Assembly (NCBI GenBank): GCA_001661245.1
Contig: KV454012.1
Location: 1,126,974-1,190,973 of the forward strand
Origin: Pachysolen tannophilus NRRL Y-2460
Taxonomy: Eukaryota; Ascomycota; Pichiomycetes; Alaninales; Pachysolenaceae
Length of the DNA: 64,000 nucleotides
Direction: 5' to 3'
Within the stretch, counting starts at the first letter, position 1; each line of letters opens with the position of its first letter. This document shows, piece after piece, positions 1 through 9,496 of this stretch. The position numbers were made by a program, and so were the translations under genes. Below the pieces are notes generated by a model. The model had not been told where the DNA came from and ran no database searches. It was given only the letters and a program-made list of their open reading frames with translations.

Positions 1-535
1 GATTTCTTCATCTTTGTTGCTTGTATCTTTCTTTTTTTTTTTTTTTTTTTGCCTTGTGGACATATCCGAGCATATGGAATCCGTTTTTCTCGAGATTCTT
101 CTGCCTTGATTTATTTTTTAATTTTTTAATTTTTCTATTTTGGATTGAGACATAACTTCGAGGCAAAGTGAAAATAAAAGAGTAACCCATATATATATCT
201 ACAAGCGATGAGTTTACCTTTGTATATTATACAAAGTATTAAATTTTCTTTGTTCTTTTTTCTTTTGTTTTGTTTTTTTTAATGTAAGTTAAATGAAAAT
301 TTTTTCCTAATATGGGTAAGTAATTAAGCTTATATGCAATGCGGTGCAATAAAAAGTACGCCTTCCCCAATTACCGTTTAGTTTAGAACAACCAACCAAC
401 AAGCGATTTCTCTTTTACTTAACTATTTTAAAAATTACGAAATCATCTTTTTGAGGTTCTAGAAGTCCCAGATCTTGTTCTCATGTAATATGAATGATGG
501 ATTAGCTTACTTTACTTTGGTAAAAAGCCAAGAAG

Positions 536-582
<47 letters not shown>

Positions 583-1085
583 AGTATATGATCCTAATGG
601 TCCTCTTAGTAATTGTTTAATACTCCAACTTGTTTTAAAAATGTATTAAACCAAATAACTCTTATGCTACTATTTTGCTGGAAATTTTTTTTGTAAATCA
701 AAGGATCTTGTATTTAATCAAAGTTCAAAACAATTTTTAATTTTCTTCTTAAAAGCTAAACTAATAAAGAATTAGACCTTATATAGAAAGAGTTAACTAG
801 AAACTTAAAATGAATTTATTATAAAATACTTTCCAGAGTTTCTAGATTTCAATGCAATAAAAAAAATTTTTTTTTCATTTATCTCTTTTCATTAACTAGT
901 AGTACGAACATACAAGAATTATTTGGCTGCTAGTATTAATGGGCTAAATTTCCATCCTGTATAGTGTTAAGTAGGCTTCTTTCATATTCAAGGATAATCT
1001 AATCTTCCAACAACGATTTAACTTGAGAAAATAGTACACTACACTAAAAAAGTTTTTTAAACTGAAAAAAAAAAAAAAAATAGGA
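1..1085. other. Intergenic stretch, no gene seen
   Basis: No credible coding region or RNA gene is visible. The sequence is AT-rich with long homopolymers, notably 42 consecutive A at 536-577. A perfect 9-bp-arm palindrome with a 1-base centre (CTTTGTATA-T-TATACAAAG) lies at 218-236. The A-run at 1064-1080 is a T-run on the minus strand and would end transcription of the tRNA just upstream. A gene may begin beyond the left edge, but nothing here supports one. Confidence 0.6.
536..577. repeat. Poly-A homopolymer, 42 bases
   Basis: Uninterrupted run of 42 A, the longest homopolymer in the window. Similar long runs occur in other spacers (12244-12271, 56707-56734, and T at 63252-63278). Run length should be regarded as uncertain. 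Confidence 0.9.
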
Positions 1086-1189
1086 CTCCTCATCAGGGGC
1101 TCGAACCCTGGACATTTCGGTCGACTTCTTTGTCTCGAAATGAAACAATCCTTAAAAGCCGAACGCTCTACCAACTGAGCTAATAAGGA
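1086..1189 (-). tRNA. tRNA-Lys(UUU) with a 31-nt intron
   Basis: On the minus strand the gene starts TCCTTAT (1189-1183), which pairs with ATGAGGA at 1093-1087; the discriminator is G (1086). The D-arm region reads GCTCAGTTGGTAGAGC. The anticodon stem TTCGG/CCGAA encloses C-T-TTT-A-A, giving anticodon UUU at 1156-1154. The T arm is CAGGG TTCGAGC CCCTG. The mature RNA is 73 nt once a 31-nt intron at 1152-1122 is removed, placed one base 3' of the anticodon as in eukaryotic nuclear tRNAs. A 17-base T-run on the minus strand (1080-1064) follows as Pol III terminator. CCA is not encoded. tRNA-Lys(UUU) of S. cerevisiae also carries an intron. Confidence 0.96.
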
Positions 1190-1353
1190 TAGTCCGTTGC
1201 TGCAATGAAAATAGAATTAAAGTATACCAGATTGTTTGCAGGATATACTACCACCACTAAAAAAAAACATCTCAATCATGGTAATCATCATCGTTACTAC
1301 TATTTACTACTACTACTACTACTATAATAACATATTTGACTAATAATTATACT

Positions 1354-3918
1354 TTATTTTTGTTTTCTAAAATCTTCAGTTTTATCGTCTATAATTAAAA
1401 ATGAATTATCAATTTTCCACACGTCATTGAACCTGGCAACCATTTCATCTAGATTTAAAGTATTCTTGGCTCTAATCAATTCCCATTGTTCATTTAAATT
1501 ACTGTTATCTATGATATATAATTTTTTGAAACATAATTTTAATTCTTTTTTCAATTTTGACTCATTTATGTAAATATTATACTTATCTGATAATTCCAAT
1601 AAATATCTTAAATACTCATAAGGCTCGTAAGATTTCTCTCTCAAATTTAAAAATCCATTTTTAATAATCTCTGATATTACTTTATCAGAAAATAAAATTC
1701 TTAAAGGATGATTAATATTGAAATGATTTAATTTGTATTTTAAATTTTTCTCATCTTTTAAAATTAATTGAACTAAATAATTAGAAAAAGTTTCAATTTC
1801 TTGTAATGAATTAACATTCAACGACGCAATTAATAATTTTCTCCAAGTATTTATACTAACGGAATCCTTATCCAATTGGTAACATTTGATCAATTGTTTT
1901 AAAGAATTATAGATGAAATTCTTATTAGAATTGGAAACTTGATTCATATTTACAAATTCATCTTCAAATTCAAGAAGTTCCAAATTATTATTATTTTTAA
2001 AAATTCTACCAGTTACCGTCTCGACAAGTGCGTGTGAAACTTTTTCATTGATTTTTAATTTATAACTAGAATTTCCATTATTAAAAGTTTCAATATTTTT
2101 AATAAGATTGTCAAATTTCAAAAAACATTGTTCTACTTGATCCATCTTTAATTTGAAAAGTATAATTGCACTTTCTAATTCAACAATCTTTTGTTTGTCA
2201 TAAAAATCTAACTCAATTTTTTTACTTATCCTTTTATCTTCATCATAATTGTTATGTAAAATATCATTAATATAATAATCTAGTTCATAACAATAATTCA
2301 ATTTATCATATTTACTCAATATTGTTGATTTAACGTTTAATAATCCTTTTAAAAATCCTTTCAGTAATTCAACATTTGTCTTGATGAAAAAATTATTATT
2401 ATTTGAAATGCTGGTAACTTTACTCATCTGAGAAAATTGTTTTAATACTTTGAACGATTCATTAATTCTTGAATGAATGTTATTCATATCATTTGGAAAA
2501 CTATGACTAATCAAAATTTTAATGAATACTCCTAAAACTTTTGCTGGTATATTGAGAACAATTTTTTTTTCTTTATAAATCGCTTCCTTGTAGTTAATTA
2601 AAGAATCAAAATTTTTCATAAAAATATTATGATCATGACTTGATTTCAAACATCTTATCGAATATATATCTAAAGTCTCTTTGATATTGTACAGTTTCAT
2701 TAAATCATTGATATACCTAATGTCTATACATTCAGAGGTTTCATTTAACTCAGTTAATTCTTTAAAATGAATTTTTTCAATGACATTGAACCAAAACTCC
2801 TCATCATAAATAAAGGGATGTTTACTGAATGTCAACAATAAAAAATCTAAATATTCAGTTTGATTCTTGATTTCTTGAAAATTGAAAGCGTTTATAAATA
2901 TGTTGATAAACTTTTTAGATGCCCATCGCTTATGATTGACTTTTAAATTGTTTTTTTTATCATTAAGAGAATTCAAAACATGTAGAATTGATTTATGAAA
3001 CTTGAAATTCAACAGCATTTGCATAAGCAGAAATAAATAATCTTCTGAATCCTCGGGTAAATCACCCAACCTTATCAACATATTGTTCCATGAAATCAAA
3101 TAGTTAAAGTCATCATAATTGTGGAATAAAAATGGAATTATATGTCCATAAAATCCATCTCTTGTTAAATCCAAAGTTTTATGAATCTTCAATAAAAATT
3201 TCAAACATGAGATGGAATCATCATGTAACATACAAGTTTGGATAATAGGAAGCCAATTAATAGTAATATTTCCAGAAGTAATCAAAGAATATAATTTTTG
3301 ATGAGTCAATGCTGCTAAATCATACCTAGTTGATTCCAAAGATGATATTAACATCAATTCATAAAATTTGGATAAGCTGAAAACAGATTTATAATTATTC
3401 AAAGATTTAACAGTATTAACTATTAAGGGCAAGATCACTCTTTCATATAAATTATCATCCATTAGGGATAATTGAACTGTCAACCTCCAAAATATAAAAC
3501 TATTAAAATTTTCATCACCGTTGTTCTTTAACGTTTTTAAATACTCAGAAAACAATCGGACATTATTATCAGATGAGTATTGAAGCCATTTATACTTCAC
3601 CGTATTAAAATTAGATTGATCTGTTTGATAAACTGGTAACTCTAATAAATCCCTGGATGAATTGAACGGCAATTTTTTATTTTTGTGCAATTTCAGCTTC
3701 AAAGTAACATTCTCCTTTAACTTGGGAAAATATTGTGAAGCAGAAGAAATGCTGAACTTATCGTTGTTTAAAATACTTGAATCAATATTCTTCAAATCCA
3801 GTATCAAGTTTTCACTATCGGTAAAAGACGATGTACTATAGTATTGATAATTGTGCCGTCCCACCTTGAAATTTATAGCTGGACATATCATCCTATTCTT
3901 GAATATTATGCGCCTCAT
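1354..3918 (-). CDS. Probable mitochondrial helical-repeat protein, function unknown
   Basis: An 854-residue frame with an ATG start. The first ~35 residues are basic, hydroxylated and almost free of acidic residues (MRRIIFKNR..., then a YYSTSS stretch), as expected of a mitochondrial presequence; acidic residues begin immediately afterwards. The rest is rich in K, N, L and I and looks wholly alpha-helical, with repeated helix-hairpin spacing reminiscent of fungal pentatricopeptide (PPR) proteins that act on mitochondrial RNAs (CCM1, AEP and PET309 types). I cannot assign it to one of these: PPR consensus residues are weak and these families diverge quickly. It lies between the tRNA-Lys gene and the start of the NPP gene, which is transcribed divergently from about 200 bp away. 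Localisation is inferred; the molecular function is open. Confidence 0.8.
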   Translation of the reverse strand: MRRIIFKNRMICPAINFKVGRHNYQYYSTSSFTDSENLILDLKNIDSSILNNDKFSISSASQYFPKLKENVTLKLKLHKNKKLPFNSSRDLLELPVYQTDQSNFNTVKYKWLQYSSDNNVRLFSEYLKTLKNNGDENFNSFIFWRLTVQLSLMDDNLYERVILPLIVNTVKSLNNYKSVFSLSKFYELMLISSLESTRYDLAALTHQKLYSLITSGNITINWLPIIQTCMLHDDSISCLKFLLKIHKTLDLTRDGFYGHIIPFLFHNYDDFNYLISWNNMLIRLGDLPEDSEDYLFLLMQMLLNFKFHKSILHVLNSLNDKKNNLKVNHKRWASKKFINIFINAFNFQEIKNQTEYLDFLLLTFSKHPFIYDEEFWFNVIEKIHFKELTELNETSECIDIRYINDLMKLYNIKETLDIYSIRCLKSSHDHNIFMKNFDSLINYKEAIYKEKKIVLNIPAKVLGVFIKILISHSFPNDMNNIHSRINESFKVLKQFSQMSKVTSISNNNNFFIKTNVELLKGFLKGLLNVKSTILSKYDKLNYCYELDYYINDILHNNYDEDKRISKKIELDFYDKQKIVELESAIILFKLKMDQVEQCFLKFDNLIKNIETFNNGNSSYKLKINEKVSHALVETVTGRIFKNNNNLELLEFEDEFVNMNQVSNSNKNFIYNSLKQLIKCYQLDKDSVSINTWRKLLIASLNVNSLQEIETFSNYLVQLILKDEKNLKYKLNHFNINHPLRILFSDKVISEIIKNGFLNLREKSYEPYEYLRYLLELSDKYNIYINESKLKKELKLCFKKLYIIDNSNLNEQWELIRAKNTLNLDEMVARFNDVWKIDNSFLIIDDKTEDFRKQK

Positions 3919-4125
3919 ATGTGCTTTCTATCGGTCCATTCATATCTATCTATCCATCTAACTATCTATTGTTTTTGTATAACATACGTTTAAAGCGGTT
4001 GATAATAAAATTAATTGATAATTGAATTAAATTGCCTAAAATGAAAACATTAAAAAAAATGAAGTATTTTATTTTTAAAATTTATTAAATAAATCAGTTA
4101 AATTGCCGTAATAAGAGAAGACGAT

Positions 4126-6489
4126 ATGTCTCAACCTATTGGTCATGAAGTGGATGTGCCTATAACTAATTTGGATGAAGAGGATGATGATATAGTGGTT
4201 TCCGGTGGTGATAATAATTCTGTCAGTGTAGCGAGTGATTTATTTAGAATGGAGGATTATGAAAATGATAACGATTCTTTAAATTTAGATAATGACGAAA
4301 CAGAGGCCAGCTTAACAAATAAGATTAAGTATCAGTTCAATAGGATTTTTGGAAATTCAAATCAGAACCAATATATTAAGTTTAAAGCTCATCGTGATAA
4401 CGATATAGAGTTGGAAGATAGAAATTCAAATTTTACTAATTTTAGTACGGAAGGTGATGGTGAATCTATTTTAAATTTTGAAGATTTTACTGATTTGGGA
4501 TTGAATAGAAGAAGAAAGCAGTCAAAGACTATAACTTTAAACAAATATCAGTTTTATTTTTTAATAATAGGTTTTTTAACGTTTTTAATTGGGTTTTCTG
4601 TTGTTATAAGTAAAAACAAAAAACAGAATAACAATAAAAATACAACTATTACCAACGGCGGATTACAGAAAACCACTAAAGAAGCTTTAACAAATGGAAC
4701 TCATGATTTTTACCCAACAACGATATTGATATCTTTAGATGGGTTTCACCCCCATTATATTTCAAAAGATTTAACACCGTTTATGCATAATTTAATGATA
4801 GATGGCTATGGTGCACCTTTCATGATTCCCTCGTTTCCTTCATCTACGTTTCCAAATCACTGGACATTAGCTACAGGACTTTACCCATCAGATCATGGAA
4901 TTGTCGGAAACACTTTTTATGATCCTGTTTCTAAAAGACAATTCATAAATACAAATCCAAAGTTAAGTTTAATAGAAGATTGGTGGGGTGGTGAGTCGAT
5001 TTGGCATACCGCAAATTTACAAGGCGTTTCCACTGCTGTACATATGTGGCCAGGAAGTGAAGTTCCATTCACTAGTAAAGGTGGTGTTCCAATGGAGTTT
5101 GATAGATTCAATGGCAGTGAAGTTTTGTCTAAGAAAATTGACAGAGTCTTAGGGTGGTTGGATAGGAATATTTCTTCTAGACCTGAATTGATTTTATCAT
5201 ATGTTCCAACTATTGATTCTTTAGGTCATAAGTTTGGAATTTCTGGCGAAAAATTAGATGAGGGACTCGGATATGTTGATAATTTTTTGGAAACTTTATA
5301 TATTGGTTTAAAAAACAGAAACTTAACCGATGTTGTCAACGTGGTTATTGTTTCTGATCATGGAATGGCACCAACATCAAATAATAGAATCATATTTTTA
5401 GATGATATGGTCAATCTTTCTGAAATTGAACATATTGATGGCTGGCCATTATTTGGTTTGAGGCCATTCTCAGAATATTCTATTCAAGATATTTATAAAG
5501 AAATAATGGATAATCGTAATAAAGATCTTAAAAATGGGAATAAATACGATGTTTATTTAAAGCAGGATTTACCAAAAGAATGGACATTTGCTGGTAATAT
5601 TAAAAATCAATATTCAGATAGGATTGCTCCTTTATGGATTGTACCTAAAGTTGGTTATTCAATAATCACACATGAGGAATACAAAAACAAGAATTATGAC
5701 TACACTCCAAAAGGTGTTCATGGTTACAATAACACAGAAGTTTTAATGAGAGCTCTATTTTTGGGAACAGGTCCTTTTTTTAAAGATAGATTAGGCGAAG
5801 ATTTAAATTCTTTAAAAATAAGGCCTTTTGAGAATATCGAAGTGTACAATATAATTTGTGATTCATTGAATCTCAAGCCAGCGCCAAATAATGGAACAAT
5901 CACAGGAGGTACTTCGATTGTAAACTCTAAATATTTATTACCACAAAATTTTGAAGACTTATACGATTACCCTAATGTTTCGTTCGTTCATGATGTAAAC
6001 ATAATGAGAGAAAATGCAACTTACGATACACTATGGAGAAATAAAACTAAGAATAATCATCAAGATGAAATGTTACCAACAGATAAAGGCCTGTTCCATT
6101 CTACTGGAATAGAAGCTTTTAGTTCTATTATTCCCCCACAATCGGTTCCTGATCCTACTTATTACTCAAGTATGACAGACAAGAGTCATTTGGGTGAGCT
6201 GACTATGGTAGAGACGTCAAAGACAGACACCAGAACTACAGTATCTACGAAAACCACAACTACATCTAAATCTAAGCCATCAAAAGAAGGAGGTAAAAAT
6301 CATCACAACGATGATCATGAAGATGATGACGATAAAGATAATCATCATAAGGGAGGTTTCTTTGATGCGATAGCCGATATATTTGATGATGTTGGTGATG
6401 TGGTCGATGATGTTGTAGATGCAGTTGAAAATACATTTGACAACATAGTAGGACATGATAAACCTAATAGTGGTAAGGATGAAGATTAA
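4126..6489 (+). CDS. NPP1: Type II membrane nucleotide pyrophosphatase/phosphodiesterase
   Basis: 787 residues, homologous to yeast Npp1/Npp2, which hydrolyse extracellular nucleotide phosphodiester and pyrophosphate bonds under phosphate limitation. An acidic cytoplasmic N-terminus (about 1-140) precedes one membrane anchor (about 142-163) and then a lumenal or extracellular alkaline-phosphatase-fold domain. The metal site begins at LISLDGFHP (about 203-211). The nucleophilic Thr is T241 in PSFPSSTFPNH. VSDHGMAP and GVHGYNN supply later metal ligands. Many N-x-S/T sequons fit secretion. The C-terminus (about 690-787) is Thr/Ser-rich, then Asp/His-rich and highly acidic, and I see no known domain there. 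Npp1 and Npp2 are paralogues in S. cerevisiae and cannot be told apart here, so the symbol is provisional. Confidence 0.9.
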   Translation: MSQPIGHEVDVPITNLDEEDDDIVVSGGDNNSVSVASDLFRMEDYENDNDSLNLDNDETEASLTNKIKYQFNRIFGNSNQNQYIKFKAHRDNDIELEDRNSNFTNFSTEGDGESILNFEDFTDLGLNRRRKQSKTITLNKYQFYFLIIGFLTFLIGFSVVISKNKKQNNNKNTTITNGGLQKTTKEALTNGTHDFYPTTILISLDGFHPHYISKDLTPFMHNLMIDGYGAPFMIPSFPSSTFPNHWTLATGLYPSDHGIVGNTFYDPVSKRQFINTNPKLSLIEDWWGGESIWHTANLQGVSTAVHMWPGSEVPFTSKGGVPMEFDRFNGSEVLSKKIDRVLGWLDRNISSRPELILSYVPTIDSLGHKFGISGEKLDEGLGYVDNFLETLYIGLKNRNLTDVVNVVIVSDHGMAPTSNNRIIFLDDMVNLSEIEHIDGWPLFGLRPFSEYSIQDIYKEIMDNRNKDLKNGNKYDVYLKQDLPKEWTFAGNIKNQYSDRIAPLWIVPKVGYSIITHEEYKNKNYDYTPKGVHGYNNTEVLMRALFLGTGPFFKDRLGEDLNSLKIRPFENIEVYNIICDSLNLKPAPNNGTITGGTSIVNSKYLLPQNFEDLYDYPNVSFVHDVNIMRENATYDTLWRNKTKNNHQDEMLPTDKGLFHSTGIEAFSSIIPPQSVPDPTYYSSMTDKSHLGELTMVETSKTDTRTTVSTKTTTTSKSKPSKEGGKNHHNDDHEDDDDKDNHHKGGFFDAIADIFDDVGDVVDDVVDAVENTFDNIVGHDKPNSGKDED

Positions 6490-6619
6490 TTCAAATCAAG
6501 TTTAACTTCATAACAATAGGCCATATTCTGTTTCTTCAATCTCTTAAAAGTCTTGTAAATTAAATTTAAAGTCATTTATTGCTGTAAGTTAGATATATAT
6601 TTATTTATTTATACTTTTA

Positions 6620-7645
6620 TTATATTTTCCCAATTAACAGTTCTAAAGCAAGAGGTAAAGTAATTGCAGCATCACCTTTGAATGCCCATCCCTGATACTC
6701 TCCCTTTGCATTTTTATTCTCTACCGTTTCCATATCCGGAATTTCAGTATTGAAAACAGCAACTTTCCCACCTTGTTGTTTGACTCTATCTATATAAGCA
6801 GCTGCAGGCCAAACACTTTGACTTGTACCTATAACGAGAATCAAATTAATTGGATCATTTTTTACTAGAAATTCATCAACTTTATCGATAACTTTTAAAG
6901 GAAGCGGTTCACCAAACCATACTACACCTGGTCTCAATAGTCCCGTATTGCATCTAGGACAATGAGGTAGCTCTGATTCCGGAATTTCTTTCACAGGTTG
7001 AAATGAACCTTCAGAAAATTCATCCTCACAATCAGCTAATGCAGGCGTTAACGGGTGATTGTAATTTTGTTCTTCTTTAAAAGTGCACATGAAGTTAGTA
7101 CAAGACAATGTAAATAAATTACCATGCAATTCCAATAATTTCTTAGGATTATGTTTAGCAATACGACTCAGGTTATCAACATTTTGTGTAAGTGTCAAGT
7201 AATTTATATTTTCAAGATAAGATAACTTCGATAAAGCTTTATGTCCATTATTTGGCTTTGCTTTCAAAGCAGCATGCCTTCTAAAAGTATAAAATTGCCA
7301 TACTAAACCAGCATCTGTATGGAAAGCATCAGGTGTGGCCAAATCTATTGATGAATAATTCTTCCATAATCCACCAGAACCTCTAAATGTTGGTAACCCT
7401 GATGAAGCTGAGAGACCGGCTCCACACAATGAAATGATTGATTTGCAATTCTTCAAATAATTACGAAATGATTCTAATTTATCCATAGGTATTATTGTAC
7501 TATCGTCTGTTGCTGCCGATATTTTTATCGTTTGATTAATAGTATTCTTTTCCTTCCATTCTTTAGTAGTCTCTTTCACATTTTTATTTGATTCTACTAT
7601 ATCCACTTTTCTTCTTTTCTTAGCCTGCCCCTCATCGCTGGACAT
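6620..7645 (-). CDS. Class III (SIRT5-like) NAD-dependent protein deacylase
   Basis: 341-residue sirtuin. The NAD site GAGLSASSGLPTFR lies near 75-88, the QNVDNL loop near 154-159, and the catalytic His is H174 in LELHGNLF. Zinc ligands are C182 and C187 plus a later C-x2-C (CPRC). The Y-x-x-R signature that reads acidic acyl groups in human SIRT5 (Tyr102/Arg105) is present as Y119-T-F-R122. The LLRPxVVWFGE motif is also shared with SIRT5. The five S. cerevisiae sirtuins (Sir2, Hst1-4) lack the Y-x-x-R motif; a SIRT5-like gene is known in Candida. The N-terminus carries KKRRKVD (9-15), a likely monopartite nuclear signal, rather than a mitochondrial presequence. Desuccinylase-type activity is inferred from the motif. 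It shares a ~200-bp divergent promoter with the small spliced gene at 7844. Confidence 0.93.
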   Translation of the reverse strand: MSSDEGQAKKRRKVDIVESNKNVKETTKEWKEKNTINQTIKISAATDDSTIIPMDKLESFRNYLKNCKSIISLCGAGLSASSGLPTFRGSGGLWKNYSSIDLATPDAFHTDAGLVWQFYTFRRHAALKAKPNNGHKALSKLSYLENINYLTLTQNVDNLSRIAKHNPKKLLELHGNLFTLSCTNFMCTFKEEQNYNHPLTPALADCEDEFSEGSFQPVKEIPESELPHCPRCNTGLLRPGVVWFGEPLPLKVIDKVDEFLVKNDPINLILVIGTSQSVWPAAAYIDRVKQQGGKVAVFNTEIPDMETVENKNAKGEYQGWAFKGDAAITLPLALELLIGKI

Positions 7646-7843
7646 TCTATCTTCACAACTCTTGTATCAAACGATATACTTCTTTCCCTGTATTAATTAT
7701 GTGCTTCACTTGGACTTTGCAGCATGAATAGTAAAGAAAAATGAAAAAAAGTGAAAAAAAAAATTTCACTAGATTAACACCATAAATTATATATTTAATA
7801 CCATTTTTCCAACCAAGGTCTTGATAGTGTTCCAATAGCGATA

Positions 7844-8189
7844 ATGGGGTTAAAGCGTCATCAGATATTAACTCTTGGATTTGTAACCTGTCTTGGAATA
7901 TACACAGGTGTTAAGTTCTTTGAACCAATAGTCATGTAAGTAAGAAATTTCAAGGTATTAATTATTTTAATGTCCGTGATTCAGATTAACTAACAGTTAA
8001 ATTTTTCATAGTGAGCAATTGAGAAAAGATGGGAATTTGAGAAGTGATATACCGATTCCTAATTATGATGCTGATGGGAATTTAATTATTCCTAAGGAAA
8101 TAGGGGATAATCTTGGAGAAGGTTCAAAATGGGATCAGGTAAGGAAACAAAATGAACAAGATAACTCTGACGGACGTAATGAAAGTTGA
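7844..8189 (+). CDS. ECM19: Small spliced single-pass protein, ECM19-like
   Basis: Two exons, 7844-7935 and 8012-8189, flank a 76-nt intron with donor GTAAGT, a CTAAC branch site near 7989 and acceptor CATAG. The join preserves frame (AT|T, Ile) and gives 89 residues ending at TGA 8187-8189. The protein has a short basic start (MGLKRHQ), one hydrophobic segment (about 8-24), and then a hydrophilic acidic tail ending NES. A short TM protein with a basic N-terminus is typical of mitochondrial inner-membrane small proteins. ECM19 is suggested because S. cerevisiae ECM19 lies a few genes from AFG2, which is the next gene here. That assignment rests mainly on synteny and size, so it is tentative. 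The gene model itself is well supported by the splice signals. Confidence 0.72.
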
Positions 8190-8332
8190 TTAAAAAAAAA
8201 AAAAAAAAAAAAGAAAAAAGAAAAAAAAACATTGATGGTTCACGTTTCTATGTATATATATATGAAAATATCAATTCTGATGGGTTATTTGCATTTCTTT
8301 TTCGAAAGTCTACATAAACATAAATGAAAAAT

Positions 8333-9463
8333 TCAAACTTTACTTTGGTTTGCAAATTCTTCGTAATAATCCAACATTTCCCTCGTTATAGTTCTACTCA
8401 AGTTTTGTAAAGCAATGTCAAAATGTCTTTTTTGAACTTTATCGGTATTATTATCTTCCATAATAGCAGCTAGTCCGGCTTCTTGGACTAATAATGCAAC
8501 TTCAGCACCAGAACAACCTTCTGTTAATTCTGCTATTTCATCTAAATTTATCTGATCATCTGTTTCAATATGGAAATTCTTTGTCAATTTCGTTAAAATT
8601 TGTAGTCTAGCAGATTTATTCGGTGGGGCAACATAGATATGTCTATCCAATCTACCTGGTCTTAATAATGCTGGATCTATAGAGTCAGGTCTATTGGTAG
8701 CACCTACAATCACGACTCCATTTAGTTCCTCAACACCGTCTATCTCGTTTAACAACGTAGTTAAGACGTGTAAAGCAGATGACGAGGATCCGCCATCACC
8801 ATCAGATCTATCAGGCGATAAGGCATCTATCTCATCAAAGAATATTATTGAAGGAGATGCAGCTCTTGCCTTTCTGAAAATTTCTCTGATAGCCTTTTCT
8901 GATTCACCAACAAACTTGTTAAAAATTTCGGGACCTTTAACGGCTAGAAAATTAAGACCAGATTCAGTTGCAAGAGCTTTTGCAGTTAAAGTCTTGGAAC
9001 AACCTGGTGGACCATACAAAAGTAAACCTTTTGGAGATTTGATTCCGAGTTTTTTAAAAGCATCAGCTGCTTGTAATGGCAATTCAACCATTTCTTTTAA
9101 TTTTTCTTTTACAATTTCTTGACCTCCAATATCATCCCAATACACTTTTGGCATTTCTAAGAAAATTTCTCTCATTGCTGAAGGTGTAATTTCTACTAGT
9201 GCTGATTCAACATCAGTAATGGAAACTTGTAAAGAATCATCGTAATCATCAGATACTTTACCATCGATCATTCCACGCTTGATTGTCTTCATAACAGATT
9301 CTCTACATAATGCAGTTAAGTCAGCACCAACATAACCATGTGTCTTTGAAGCAATGTTCTTGATATCTTCCTGTGATAGACTATGTTTTTTCATTTTGGC
9401 AAATTGAATTTTTAAAATTTCAAATCTTGAATCAACATCAGGTATTCCAACTTCAATCTCTTG

Positions 9464-9496
<33 letters not shown>

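Noticed and set aside
8-190. 60-codon minus-strand frame at the left edge
   Set aside because: Lys-rich translation of A/T runs, no domain, and no promoter or terminator cues.
8694-9122. 142-codon frame antisense to AFG2
   Set aside because: It is a shadow of a strongly conserved coding region in the opposite strand and has no domain of its own.
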